A DNA stretch of 64,000 bases from Panagrolaimus kolymaensis. Taxonomy: Eukaryota; Nematoda; Chromadorea; Rhabditida; Panagrolaimidae. Below are positions 53,601 to 64,000 of the stretch, one piece after another; position 1 is the first letter of the stretch; each line of letters opens with the position of its first letter. A program made the position numbers and the translations under genes. The stretch covers positions 3,906,001 to 3,970,000 of the forward strand of contig JAJQJQ010000016.1 of assembly GCA_028622995.1 (NCBI GenBank), in the 5' to 3' direction. The notes below the pieces were generated by a model. It worked only from the letters and a program-made list of their open reading frames with translations, was not told the origin of the DNA and did not search any database.

Positions 53601-56600
53601 CAATGTCCATCAGGAAATTTTGAATGTGGTAAAGGTGAATCACGCCGTTGTGTTCAAACTATTCATTTATGTGATGGACAAAGTGAGTGTCCCCAAGGTG
53701 AAGATGAAGATATTGTTCGTTGTGGTAAGAATTATGCTTAATCGACTGTTACAAATAACTGTCGTTTAGAAGAGTTTTTATTTAATTTTTTTATAAATTT
53801 TAAAAAGCTTTTTTTGCTTCCTTTTTTATTGTTGTTGTAAATTCTTCTATCGTTAAGTTTTATGCTTTTGTTCGATTCATAAATCCATAAGCATCCATAT
53901 TTTTCATTAATTTTCTCGCTATTTTTTTTTAGCTAATCGAACTTGCTCCGAATATGAATTTCGATGCGCCACGGGTCGTTGCATTCCTGTTTCATGGGTT
54001 TGTGTAAGTTTTCTTCAATGTGAAACTTTTTCACGAATTTGACTTTTAGGATGGAAGTAGTGACTGTAATAGCGGTGACGATGAAAAAGATTGTGGCCCC
54101 ATCACTGGTAAATGCAACGATCAACAGTTTATGTGTGCATCGGATAAGCGATGTATATTGGCAAAATTCCGTTGCGATGGTGAACCAGGTATGTTTCTCC
54201 ACATTTTACTTGGCATATTAAAAGAAAAGGATATTAATGAAAAAAGGGGCTAGCATTCAAATAAAAATAAAAATAAAAATTAGATTAGCCGGTCTTTTTG
54301 GGTTTTGGATTGATATAGCTTTAATAAATTAGTTAAATAATTTTGAGTTAATATAATTTTTTATTAAATCTAATAATTTCTTTTTATTTTCTCTGGCTCT
54401 TATTTTTCATTTGAATAGTCATTGACGATTTTTGTCTAGCGGTATATTTTTAGTTTTATTTTTGTAACAAAGAACAATTCAATAGTAAAAACAACCAAAA
54501 AATTCTAATATTTACAAGAATATTAAAAGAAAAAAGATTAATAATTAAAAAAGGGAGTATCATTCAAATAAAACTAAAAACTAAAACTTTCTTCTATTAA
54601 TTCTAATAATTAATTAATAAAACAAAATTAGATTGCGGAGATAAAAGCGACGAAGCCGATTGTGAAGAAACTTCGGATGTCACCAAATGCCCAGATAAAG
54701 AAATCCCATGTGCTGATGGAATTAATTGTTTCTCAGAATCTCAAAAATGTGATGGAGTTGCACAATGTAGTGACTACACAGATGAAAAAGATTGTTATCG
54801 TAAGTTTTTTGGAGAAAATATTTGCAACACGAGACAATAATATTTCAGAATGTGATAATAGCACCTTCCATTGCACCATTCCTTCGAGTAAATGCCTCCC
54901 AATGAGTTATGTATGTGATGGAATAGAACAGTGCATAGATGGCTCGGATGAGCTATTATGTGATTGTAATGAAGAAGATGCATTTTATCAAGAGGGTGGA
55001 ATGCGTTGCCAACATAACAGCTCAGCTATTACTTCACTTTTGCACAGATATCAATGTGTTCCAAAAATAAAAATCTGCGATGGGTTAGCCGATTGTGTAA
55101 ATCAAGCAGATGAAGATCCCAGGGTTTGTGAAAGAAATGGATGTGCTGCGAGTCATCTTCGATGTGGAGATAATCGTTGCTATCCTTATTCAGGATATTG
55201 TGATGGTGAACCAGGTACATATGCTTCCCCATATTTTACTTCTAATTAAAGATTTGAAAAATTTAGACTGTAAAGACGAAAGCGATGAGAAAAACGATTA
55301 TTGTGAGAGCTACAAAAATTTAATACATAGTTTAAGAATTACATTTTAGGTCAAACAAAGTGCTTGGGAACTTTTCGATGTGATAATGCTAGATGCATCG
55401 ATAAAAAACTTCAATGCGATGGAGTTGATACATGTGGCGACGGCTCTGACGAAAGAGATTGTGGTAAACATTTATGTGAAACCTTTGGAATGTGTTCCCA
55501 ATATTGCCTTCAACAAGGTCCCATGCCAAAATGTTATTGCGCTCCTGGATATATTTATGAATCTAATTCAAAATGTAAAGCGGAAGATCGCTCTTCAGCC
55601 ATTGCAGTGCTTTTCAATGGGCGTTTAATGCAAACATTTAAAAATAAACATAATTCAATGCTTTTGGATGTCACGACAACCGAATTAAATCAAGTCATAC
55701 ATAATTTTGATTATCTTTCATTTGATGGAAAATCAATAACAATTTATTTTTTGGATGGAAATGGTAAAATTCATAATGGAACTTTGGAAGAATTAATGAA
55801 AGGCAATTATGTATTTTCACGACCAAAAAGAGATTTAATGTCCCATCGTGAGCTAAAAGCTGAAAACCTTGCAATTGATTGGATTCATAAAAATGTATAT
55901 ACCGTTACTTATCATGCGTAAGCCCTCTTCTTTCATAGTTGATAACAGATAATTAAAACTTTAAAAAATTTAAGGCCAACTAAAGAAGGAAAAATTTCTA
56001 TAGCAAAATTAACACATCCTGAAAATTCGATTATTTTGATTCATGCAAATCTTGGAAAAATTACTTCCATCGCTGTTTCAATTCATGAAGGAAGGATTTA
56101 TTGGTCCGTGCAAGAACCATTTGCCGCAATAGAAATAGCAAACCTTGATGGAACCCATCGATCCATTTTAGTTTCCACGGATATTTATGAACCCCAATCC
56201 ATAGTTGTGGATGATTTTAATCGAAGAATTTATTGGGTTGATATCCAAAAAGGTAGCATAGAATCTTGCCGCCTTGATGGTAGCGATCGAAGAATTGTAA
56301 GAAAATATGGTTATCGCAATGGAAAGCTTCTTGATCGACCCACAAGTTTGGATATTTTTGATGATTATTTTTATATTTTGGGCCAATCTGGTGGTTCTGT
56401 ATGGAGAACACACAAATTTGGAATACCACAAAATGATACGGTTGTAAGAAAAGTAAAAGCAAGCAGCCCATCAGCTTACTTAAAAATGGTTCATCCAACT
56501 AAAAGATTTGGTTAGTTTTTCTTATCTTAGTTTTTTGCAAAATACATTTTTTGTTTTTGCTTTTGCAGTAAAGCATTCAACAATTTGTACGATGGCAGAT

Positions 56601-58584
56601 GTATGTGGTTCTCAACCTTGTATAACCATCAATGAAACTCCAAAATGTATTTGCGCTGAAGATGAATATTTTGATGGAGTAAAATGTCTTCCATTAAGAG
56701 CAATACTCTTTGGAAAAGATATCAGTTAGTTTTTAACTAATATTTTTTTAAATCAAATTATCGGATTTTAGGCTGTGGTGATTATAAATGTCACAATGGA
56801 GGTGTATGTGATAAAGCTTCTCTAACATGTTTATGTCCACCCGGAACCCATGGAAAGCAATGTCAACATACACTTTGTCATAATTATTGCCTCAATAATG
56901 GAACCTGCTTGGTTTCATATAATTTAGCTTTCCAAAAACCCAAACCCATTTGTCGTTGCCCCATTGAATATATGGGAAATCGATGTGAGCGCTTTAAATG
57001 CACGGGGCTTTGTGGATCTCATGGAACTTGTGAAATCGATGACTTATCTGGCTTAACATATTGTAAATGTGATAATGGTTGGCATGGAAGAAATTGCGAC
57101 CATTATTTATCTGAAAAAGGCAATGCATGTGACAATTTCTGTGTAAATGGTGGAAAATGCTTTATTGCAGCTCAATCCAAACCATTTTGCAAGTGTTTGC
57201 ATGGATATATGGGAATAAGCTGTCAAAATTGCGTAACTGAACAAGGTGAAGAAATAGTTTGTTTAAATGGTGGACAATGTAATGAAAGAAATATTTGTAT
57301 TTGCCCTAAAGGTTTTATGGGAAAAAGTTGTGAAGTTGATATGTGTAATAATTATTGCTTAAATGGGGGAGAATGCTTTAGAAATGGAAGCATTTATCGA
57401 AATTTTATTTATTGTAATTGTAACAAAGGATTCAGTGGGGATCGATGTGAAAAAGATGCATGTGCACAAAATCCTGAATATTGTAAAAATGGTGGTATTT
57501 GTATTCATCAACCTAATGGTGAACCAAGTTGTGCATGTTTATCAATGTTCACAGGTAAAACTTGCGAAGAAGAAAGAAAATGTCAAGATTATTGTTTGAA
57601 TGAAAGTGAATGCAGCATAGTTACCACAATTGCACCCGATCCACTCAATCCCACTCAAATAAAACAATGGCATTGTGCTTGTAAACCTGGATATATGGGT
57701 ACTAGATGTGACGTTCTTGAAAGATGTGATGGAATTTGTGAAAATGGAGCCGCTTGCCGAATTGATGAAAGACTCGGCCCTATTTGTCAATGCTCTAGAG
57801 GAGTTGGTGGTGAAAGATGTGACACCGTTAATGCCACAAATTGTAACGATCTTGATTGCATTAATGGTGGACAATGCTTGGAGCCTTCAGCAGGAGTTGC
57901 TCGATGCGCATGCCGCTTTGGATGGTATGGTCTTACATGCTCTCAACCAACTTGCGACTATTTCTGCGCAAATGGTGGCACATGCTTTATTCAAGATGAC
58001 CAACCTATTTGCAGGTACTCTTCAATAAAAAATTTAATTTCTTTTATCTTAAACTTAAATTTAGATGCCCTGAAAATACTCTTGGAAGCAGGTGTGAAAC
58101 TTCCCTTTACGCACCAACTGCTCCATCCCCTTCAAAATCCATGGGTTCAATATTGACAATGCTCATTCTCATAATTATCCTTTGTATTTTAACCATATCT
58201 TGTTTTTATTTTGTTTTTGTTAAACATGATCGATATGGAATTAAATTATTCCGCCATCATCGAATGTTTAACGAAGCTGAACATGATGGAGATATGGATG
58301 AATTTCATAATCCTGCATTTATGATTGGTGATGATGATGACGGCCATACATCTAATGAGGCAAGCTGTTTATCACATATCCTTCGTTTAAATATACCTTT
58401 TTTTTAGAGAACAAATTTTACTAACCCCGCTTATGAAAGTGGAGTTTATAATGACACCGTAATCAACCCAGTAGAAGAATTGCCTGATGTTATTCCTTCT
58501 GTTGTAGCAATATCCTCAATTACAACATCAAATTCAGAAAAGAAAAAACTCCTTGATGATCCTTTAAACGATATTCATTCTTAA
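35639..58584 (+). CDS. LRP1-type low-density lipoprotein receptor-related protein (giant endocytic receptor)
   Basis: A signal peptide starts the protein ([15 protein letters not shown]). The order of modules is: three LDLa, EGF pair, YWTD propellers; cluster II of eight LDLa (39.0-44.6 kb); EGFs and propellers (44.6-49.0 kb); a third cluster of eight LDLa (49.05-51.2 kb); EGF and propeller (51.2-52.5 kb); a fourth cluster of about eleven (52.5-55.5 kb); EGF and propeller (55.5-56.5 kb); a long EGF array (56.6-58.1 kb); TM helix ([20 protein letters not shown]); and a tail with HNPAF and FTNPAY. Cluster II size, the juxtamembrane EGF array and NPxY fit LRP1 better than megalin, so the C. elegans counterpart may be lrp-2 rather than lrp-1; this was not tested. 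It should bind and internalise many ligands at the cell surface, via clathrin adaptors reading NPxY. Five introns need non-GT/AG ends or give a damaged LDLa repeat. Confidence 0.93.
35986..36137. mobile_element. 152-bp hAT-type MITE in LRP intron 2
   Basis: Terminal inverted repeats CAGTGTTATGACT... (left) and ...AGTAACAACACTG (right) are flanked by the perfect 8-bp direct repeat TTAGCCGG at 35978-35985 and 36138-36145. CAGTG fits the hAT terminus consensus YARNG. The interior is unusually GC-rich, with alternating GGAGCCGGAGC / GGAGCGGAGC-type motifs. Without the element plus one duplication copy, the host intron would be an ordinary short one. No coding capacity. Confidence 0.88.
39944..42823 (-). 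CDS. nested gene: membrane-anchored protein with two GIY-YIG nuclease-like domains, three frame breaks
   Basis: Lies antisense in the 3.5-kb LRP intron 39853-43401. Exons from the right: 42823-42403, 42308-42227, 42167-42015, 41966-40276, 40219-39944, all GT-AG. One continuous frame (about 873 residues) would need one base less in each of two A-runs (42756-42763, 42423-42428) and one more in a third (40420-40428). Order: a TM segment near residues 50-70; three 15-residue [19 protein letters not shown] repeats; an acidic linker; domain 1 (about 265-380; [20 protein letters not shown]); domain 2 (about 450-570; YVYVIT, FYIGET, NDRMWKH, IHEAML); a basic Lys/Arg-rich stretch; a C-terminal region. 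Both domains keep the YVG/YIG element, catalytic Arg and late Glu of GIY-YIG nucleases, closest in style to LEM-3/ANKLE1. The first Tyr is less clear in domain 1. As it stands the longest intact piece is 519 codons (41939-40380). It may be a recent pseudogene or carry homopolymer base-call errors. Confidence 0.72.
42459..42583 (-). repeat. tandem 45-bp coding repeat in the nested gene
   Basis: Nearly three copies of a 45-bp unit starting at 42459, 42504 and 42549, encoding on the minus strand [15 protein letters not shown] with small changes (DDQ for DEQ, NQG for NQS). The unit length is a multiple of three, and the peptide looks helical and charged, as in a short coiled-coil spacer between the membrane anchor and the nuclease-like part. 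Confidence 0.85.
42824..43401. other. LRP intron remainder upstream of the nested gene
   Basis: AT-rich, probably the nested gene's upstream region. Its right part (about 43140-43401) contains sequence shared with other LRP introns, for example TTTTTTGTCTAGTGGTATATTTT, also near 54430, and the motif CCAAATCTAATATTTTCAG at its end. No coding exon was found. Confidence 0.5.
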
Positions 58585-59047
58585 AAAACGTTAATGTACA
58601 GTATTTGTTTTAAAATTTTTACGGGTATTAATTTTCATGTTTTTCTACTTTTTAATAATAATTCGAAAAACATTGAAACACGGAAATTTTTTATTTGTTA
58701 ACTATTGGTTTTAGTTTGTAATGTTAAAATTGTTTATAAATGTTTTGTTATTAAATCACACTCATTTAAAGCATCTGATAAAAATTAATGAACGCTTTTT
58801 TGGCTGCTATTTAAATAACCAAATGTTGATGACGAAACTTTTTCATAATTTTTTCATCCATTCATATGTTCAAGAAAGATTAATTGTAGTTCATAGCTAG
58901 TGATTTAAAAGCTTAATGAGCACTTTAACTATGGACCCGCCTAATATCCTCATAAAAAAACAATTTAAAAATAAACATTTATGATTTCAACATTAACAAA
59001 AAATAATAAAATAACCAAAGAAGAACAATAACAACAAAATCATAAAA
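58585..59047. other. 3' intergenic region
   Basis: AT-rich sequence between the convergent stops of the LRP gene (+) and the Cys/His gene (-). No feature beyond presumed 3' UTRs. Confidence 0.5.
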
Positions 59048-59918
59048 CTAATTCCAAGTCCATTCAAACTTGTCTTCCAAATTTTCAATAGCCATTGGGA
59101 AACATTTGATTGCCATTTGAACAAGTTCAGTAGAAGGAGCATCAGAAGTTGAATGATCAACAACATTAGGTCGAGAACATATGTGATCCGTTGGCTTTGC
59201 TTTCCATGTTAATTTACATGTTAAACATTCGAACCTTATAAGCTTTGAATGATAAAAAGCGTGTAAAAATATGTTATCAGCTGAATAAATTTTCGGTAAA
59301 ACATGTTTAGAGCATACCTGAAAAAAAAGTGGTGAAGATTCGTATTTATAATTAAAGCAAGAAAACTAACTTCACAGTGTTTACTTCGGTCATCTTGACA
59401 GCATGCTTTATTAGTCATGTTTACGCAAGAAAATGCACCACGTTTTGCAGGAGGTTCGATATCACTATCATCGTTGTTTGAATCATCAATTGTATACGAT
59501 GGATTAATTGAATGATTATGTTCAGATTCTGCGTTTGGAGATAATGATTGACGACGTACAACATTAGTAGAGAAAAGCTTTGAAACAAGATCAGAAAAAG
59601 TTTGTGAAGTAACGGTAAAATCACCATATCCATTGGGAGAAAGTTGGGAAACAAGTTTTTCAGCTCCATCATAAACTAAAGCGGTTTGAGAAGTTGTTGA
59701 TACAATATTTTGATTTGATGAAGAAGTTGAAGATAATTCACCCAATATTAAGTTAACAACAACTGGATATGATTTAGAAGTAACAATAAAATCACCAAAA
59801 CCATTTGAAGTCTGAAAACAAGTGTAAGCTTTTAAGATTAAATGAAAAAAATTAATACCAAAAACTTTAGGAGGTTACCATTATCACTTGAAGGAATTGG
59901 AATAATGAAACAGCTCAT
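59048..59918 (-). CDS. unrecognised Cys/His-containing protein, about 256 aa
   Basis: Three exons read from the right: 59918-59859, 59811-59371, 59317-59048, with all phases matching. The protein starts MSCFIIPIPSSDNG. It has a short internal duplication (NGFGDFIVTS and NGYGDFTVTS), a Ser/Asn-rich middle and a nuclear-localisation-like EPPAKRG. The C-terminal third is rich in Cys and His: CCQDDRSKHCEVCSKH, later AFYHSKLIRFECLTCKL and TDHICSRP. The Cys/His spacing suggests a zinc-binding fold, but no named finger fits. It has no membrane segment or signal peptide. It might be a nuclear or DNA-binding protein. The first exon rests on a GGTATT donor and is the least certain part. Confidence 0.6.
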
Positions 59919-60283
59919 TATGTATTTGCAAAAAAATCTGAATGATTTTGAAAGACGAGAAACTGCCGACTGATATTTTCCACGACAAATGAAAAATTAA
60001 AACCGCTGAAGTAAGCAGCTACATAATAGGACATACCGTAACTTTCACTCAGTCGCTTCAAGAAATAAAACAAAAGGAGTAATTATTTGAAAAAAACTTT
60101 TTTGTTAAAATTTAATCCTTTTTTACGCTTTGATGCTTTCAACTTTGAATCACAATGAAAAATCTTTTTATTAACGTAAAGTTTATTTTAAATAACCGCG
60201 AAAGAGAATACAAAAGCAAAATGTCAAGGAAACGAACCCGCAATGAATTATATTTAATATTATTAACTAATTTTAAAAACCTT
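59919..60283. other. short intergenic gap
   Basis: AT-rich spacer between the start of the Cys/His gene and the stop of the PAN-domain gene, both on the minus strand. No motif recognised. Confidence 0.45.
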
Positions 60284-63200
60284 TTAAAGCTTTAACCTTT
60301 TTATAGATTTTTTCAAATGATTTGCAAGTTTTTCTCGCAGCAATTCGGGTGCTACCGTTGATGTGGTAGTAGTTGTGATATAATTTTGTTGAGGTTTTCT
60401 CCGGATATCGACGATATCATTCTCATTATCAGATGATAACAATACAGTTTCACCATCAATTGCATTAACTTCAAATTTGTTTTCATCTAAAGTTGGAACA
60501 ATATCAAATCCTGGAGTTGATGGAAGAATTCGAGACCCATCATCCATGTCAATGGCTAATGATGAAAACGGTTTTCTTTCAACATGGGATATACTATCAT
60601 CCTAAAAAACTTCATTTATGTGGAAAACTTTAGGAGGCTTTGGTTTCATGAGAATAGAAATGGGGTTTAAAAGAGTACTTACAGTACTAACATGAAAAAG
60701 GTCATCCTTATAATCAAGACATTTATCAATTGAAGCATGATCAACAATGGCTTCTGTTTCATCAATAAAAAATTGTGGAATTGTTAAATAACTTTCAGAA
60801 CACAAGAAACAATTATCTTCCTTTTCCTAAATTTTATTTCTTCAATTATTATTTATTTCAAAAGAAAATTACCGAATAATAATAATTTACAGATAAACAA
60901 TCGCCATAACTTTTGAAACGTTCAAAGCACATTGTTATACATCCGAGAAGAGATGAAGCTCTTTCTCGAGAAACGATAAAACCCATTAAAACTTTTTGAG
61001 GAATTCGGTCAATAGGAAATCCACGACATTGTTGAACCAATTTTACTGAAACAAAAAACTTAGGGCTTTTTCACATTTCTAAAACTCAACAAACCATTAG
61101 CGCAAGCTTTCTCATAATGGGAAAAATCTCTTTCTTCAATTAAATGTCCATTTCCATTAATATTTGAACCAGCGGAATAAAGAATGCAATCATTTGTTTT
61201 TGCGTTATAACTTGCGGAAGTACAATTAAAAGGAAGTCTACCATTTGCGAGATCAATCAAACAAGAAAAGAGGCATTCACTTTCAGAATTTGGTGGATTT
61301 TGTTCAATTTTATCTATCCCAAAATTTCGTAAACGATAATGTTCAGTTTTAAATGTAATAATATCGGTTTTTCCTGGACATGGATTTGCTAAAAAAATTT
61401 ACTATGTAGTCGATCGATAAGAGGGAAGATTATCACATACATTTTATGCTTGGATTTACTTTACTTGTTAATGATAAAAGCTCTTCATCATCGAGTTGAC
61501 TATAAACAATGATTGATAATAATAAAAAATGACTAAGGTAGACTCACTTTGAATTGACAACGATAGGATTATTTGCTGGAACAACAACGATGCCATTTAA
61601 ACGGCGATCTAAATTTTAAAATAAATAAATAACTTAAGCTAATTGCGAAGTATTACCTTCTAAACATTTTTTTATATTTTTTCTTGTGGGTTGCAAATAA
61701 TGATATCCTCTCAATCGAATTAATCGAGAATTGGATGTACCATTTTGAAATGCAAATACATCACAAATTGACATAGTATCTGAATAACTTATTGATTTGC
61801 AATTTTGCATTCTAAAATTTTTAATTATTTTTTAATTAAAGGCTTCAAAAAATTACTCTGCACAAAAATTAGCACATTCAGTCAAATTTAAATTAATTCT
61901 ACGTTCTATTGGCGCCGCATTAGATAATAAACAATTTTCAGCTATGATAAAACATTGTGAAAGAATTTCAGAACCTTCAAAAATTCCTGATTCCATACTT
62001 ATTAATTCTGATACACCACAAACATGTTTATTCGCTTCCGATAATCCTTCTTCATCGATATAACTTTCAATTTCCATTTTATTATCGCTTCCACCAGAAA
62101 TAACTTGAAAATCTGGAAGCTCTTGCAATAATTCAGTTGATGGCATTTTTGCAGATGATAGCGATGAAATCTTTTTACGATATCTTAAAGGATTATTTGT
62201 TTCATCAAGTTCAAATTCTTTTTGAACATTGGAATTATCAGAATGTTGCTTAGCAGCAAAGGCTTTGGTCTAAAAAAAAATTGGATTAAAATATTCCACA
62301 AAAAGATTCAAAACTTATTACATTAACCGCGAAAGCTGTTTTCAAAACAGTTGGAAGAGGTAAATCAAAAATGGTTGCAGGATTTGCTAACCAAGTATCA
62401 TATTTTTCTATCGTTGGATTATTTTTTATAGTTGTTCCCGAACCTTTGTGAAAAGCTGTTTTAATTCCATAAAGTTTAAATTGTGGCGATCGAGATAAAT
62501 CACTTCCGCCATTTTCTTCAACTCTTTCAACGGTGACAATATTTTCACGAGAAATTTTATGCTGTTCAATTCCCCATTTATTCGACACATTTTCAGGATC
62601 ATCAAATGCTTCAGAATTTCGACCATAAACCGAATTACTAACAACATGAGGTCTGGGGGCTTGATCACCATAATAATTTGTTCCTGATGGAACCAAAATA
62701 TATGATGAAAGTGGAGGAGGTTGAGCTGCATAAAATGAGGATGCTGGAACTATGTATTGATTTATTGGAGTTGAAGCTATAATAGAAGACGAAGGAGGTG
62801 TAGAGTAAACACTAAAAAAATTTTATTTATGAAAGATGGTTTTTTTTTTTAAATTTTGGGCGCTTTACCTTCTTTGATCATCACTTGTATTTTCTTCAAT
62901 TTCATTATTATCTTCTTGGGAAGATTTCATTCGATCATAATTTATCGAGGATTTTATCTTCATTGCTTCTTCATTTTGATATTTTTCCCATGGTCTCAAT
63001 TTATCTCTTGGAAACATTCGATCTCTTTGAGATGGTTCTAAATTTGAAACATAATCACTCGTAATCATTGCTTCTTCACCATTTTCTACTCCCTCTTCAG
63101 TTTCTTCATGTCCGGGAACAAGTGTTGGATAAATGGTTGCTTCAGAATCTTGTAAATAAGTTGTAGGTTGAGTTGTTTGAGAATTCAAAGCATCCATTAA

Positions 63201-64000
63201 GTTATGAGTTACTTGAAAAGGCATTGTTGGTTCTTTTTTAATTCCTTCAGTTGAATATGTTTGCCTCGTGGGACTTGCATCATCAGAATATTGTATTTCT
63301 TCACCTTTTGCAAGTGTACCTTTGTTATCATATTCTTCCATTTCAGCTGATGTAATATCTTCAATATTTTTATTTGAAGTATTTGGAACTACCGTAGTTC
63401 TTGTAGAATCTCGATGATGTTCATCATTTGAATTTCCAAAATGTTTATCTTTGTCGGAGGATGCTGGTTCCTCTTCATCGGGATTCAAAACTTGCCTAAA
63501 TGATGGAGGAAAATATTCACTTTCATCTTTTTGATTTTTTGGTAGCGGAGGATATGGGTTCTAAAAAATCAATAAGATTACAAGCTATTTATGCATAAAA
63601 GCTTACATTTTTATCTTCTTTTACATTATTTTTAGCTTGATGATAAAGACTATCATTCCATTGCTGATATCTTTCACCAAAATTATCAAAAGCATTATTT
63701 CCAAAATTTAAATTTGTTTCATTCAAACGATTGGGAGATGGATCAAATAATTCATGCTGTCTTACACCATGAGCTGATGCACGAATTTCATTACTGCGAT
63801 TCTAAAAAAATCAAAAGATTGTTTTTGAAAAGCTTTTTCATTGAATCTTTACCCTTTGTGAAATTTCAAATTGCTGTGGAGCAATATATTCGTTGCTGTT
63901 AACATTTTCAATAATTAAATCTTTGGGCTTTGATTTATCAAAAATCACGATAGTATCATTCCTAAAAAAAGAATACTTACTCAAAATTAGAGAGATTTTT
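60284..64000 (-). CDS. PAN/Apple-domain extracellular protein, 3' part (5' end outside window)
   Basis: At least twelve exons on the minus strand, approx. 63961-63852, 63801-63606, 63559-62869, 62813-62321, 62270-61857, 61812-61655, 61609-61551, 61501-61442, 61389-61093, 61045-60873, 60826-60682, 60602-60284. The upstream part is low-complexity, rich in Ser, Thr, Pro, Glu and Asn, like a linker or glycosylated region. Three Cys-rich PAN/Apple-like modules follow: VCGVSELISM...CANFC with CKSISYS; ECLFSCLIDL with PFNCTSASYN and NDCILY; and CITMCFERF with DCLSVNYYY and later CLDY. The pattern C..C....C.s.sYn...C.Ly is the PAN signature. After them comes a short tail that ends basic (LKKSIKRLKL), without a clear TM helix or ZP domain. 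A secreted cuticle or matrix role is likely by analogy with nematode PAN proteins. The exact family member is not recognised, and the start lies beyond the right edge. Confidence 0.75.

Larger units (their letters stand above)
35639..58584 (+). other. exon map of the LRP1-type gene
   Basis: Exons by eye: 35639-35780, 35865-35928, 36168-36292, 36342-36821, 36866-37310, 37358-37770, 37814-38946, 38996-39122, 39173-39319, 39445-39557, 39651-39723, 39769-39852, 43402-43523, 43675-43839, 44007-44039, 44087-44173, 44229-44364, 44513-44567, 44621-45304, 45363-46730, 46775-47946, 48009-49367, 49412-49547, 49593-49645, 49690-49798, 49845-50050, 50142-50261, 50414-50545, 51129-51649, 51697-52154, 52265-52615, 52661-52689, 52750-52857, 53002-53052, 53101-53220, 53383-53450, 53593-53724, 53933-54003, 54050-54188, 54632-54799, 54849-55213, 55267-55302, 55350-55917, 55975-56510, 56570-56724, 56772-58014, 58065-58359, 58408-58584. 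Starts at 44229 and 51129 lack an AG acceptor; donors at 44365, 52155 and 58360 are GC. LDLa modules are usually split just before the D-C of C-D-G-x-x-D-C, in phase 1. Confidence 0.7.

Noticed and set aside
55303..55349. Apparent AG donor after TATTGTG in LRP
   Set aside because: A canonical donor one base earlier in the codon (TATT|GTGAGA) joins to GTCAAACAAAG and gives Y-C-Q-T-K-C, so no unusual splice site is needed.

Overview
The window is nuclear DNA from a nematode. It is strongly AT-rich, with spliced genes whose introns mostly end in the nematode acceptor TTTTCAG or TTTTTAG. It holds a nematode-type Srh chemoreceptor and an emr-1/egl-30 gene pair. From memory, emr-1, egl-30, rps-17, both lrp genes and a CSPG4-like gene all lie on C. 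elegans chromosome I, so the window looks like a piece of the same ancestral chromosome. The species cannot be named from the sequence.

Layout, left to right. 1-4.3 kb is non-coding and carries a large foldback repeat at 1061-2716. 4.3-4.9 kb is an emerin-like LEM-domain gene (emr-1, +). 9.7-12.5 kb is the complete Gq-alpha gene egl-30 (+, 8 exons), with a GC-rich stem-loop just before its start codon. A 438-bp hAT-type MITE with an 8-bp target-site duplication lies at 14.58-15.02 kb. 15.5-16.0 kb is ribosomal protein S17 (+), and 16.1-17.3 kb a complete Srh-class 7TM receptor (-). 19.1-27.6 kb is a CSPG4/NG2-like proteoglycan (+) that ends in the PDZ ligand QYWV. 28.2-29.9 kb is an SH2-tyrosine kinase (-). 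29.9-35.6 kb has no supportable gene.

35.6-58.6 kb is one giant LRP1-type endocytic receptor (+, about 48 exons). It has four LDLa clusters, YWTD propellers, a juxtamembrane EGF array, one TM segment and two NPx[F/Y] motifs. A second hAT MITE sits in its second intron. Its 3.5-kb twelfth intron holds an antisense gene for an N-terminally anchored protein with two GIY-YIG nuclease-like domains, interrupted by three frame breaks, each in a poly-A run. 59.0-59.9 kb (-) is an unrecognised Cys/His protein. 60.3 kb to the right edge (-) is the 3' part of a PAN/Apple-domain protein.

The main points of interest are the nested tandem GIY-YIG locus, a family of related introns inside the LRP gene (two copies appear to end in AT instead of AG), three GC-donor introns in the same gene (one controls the last endocytic motif), and two intact-ended hAT MITEs. 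Exon boundaries were read by eye from splice signals, reading frame and family consensus. No RNA evidence or database search was available.
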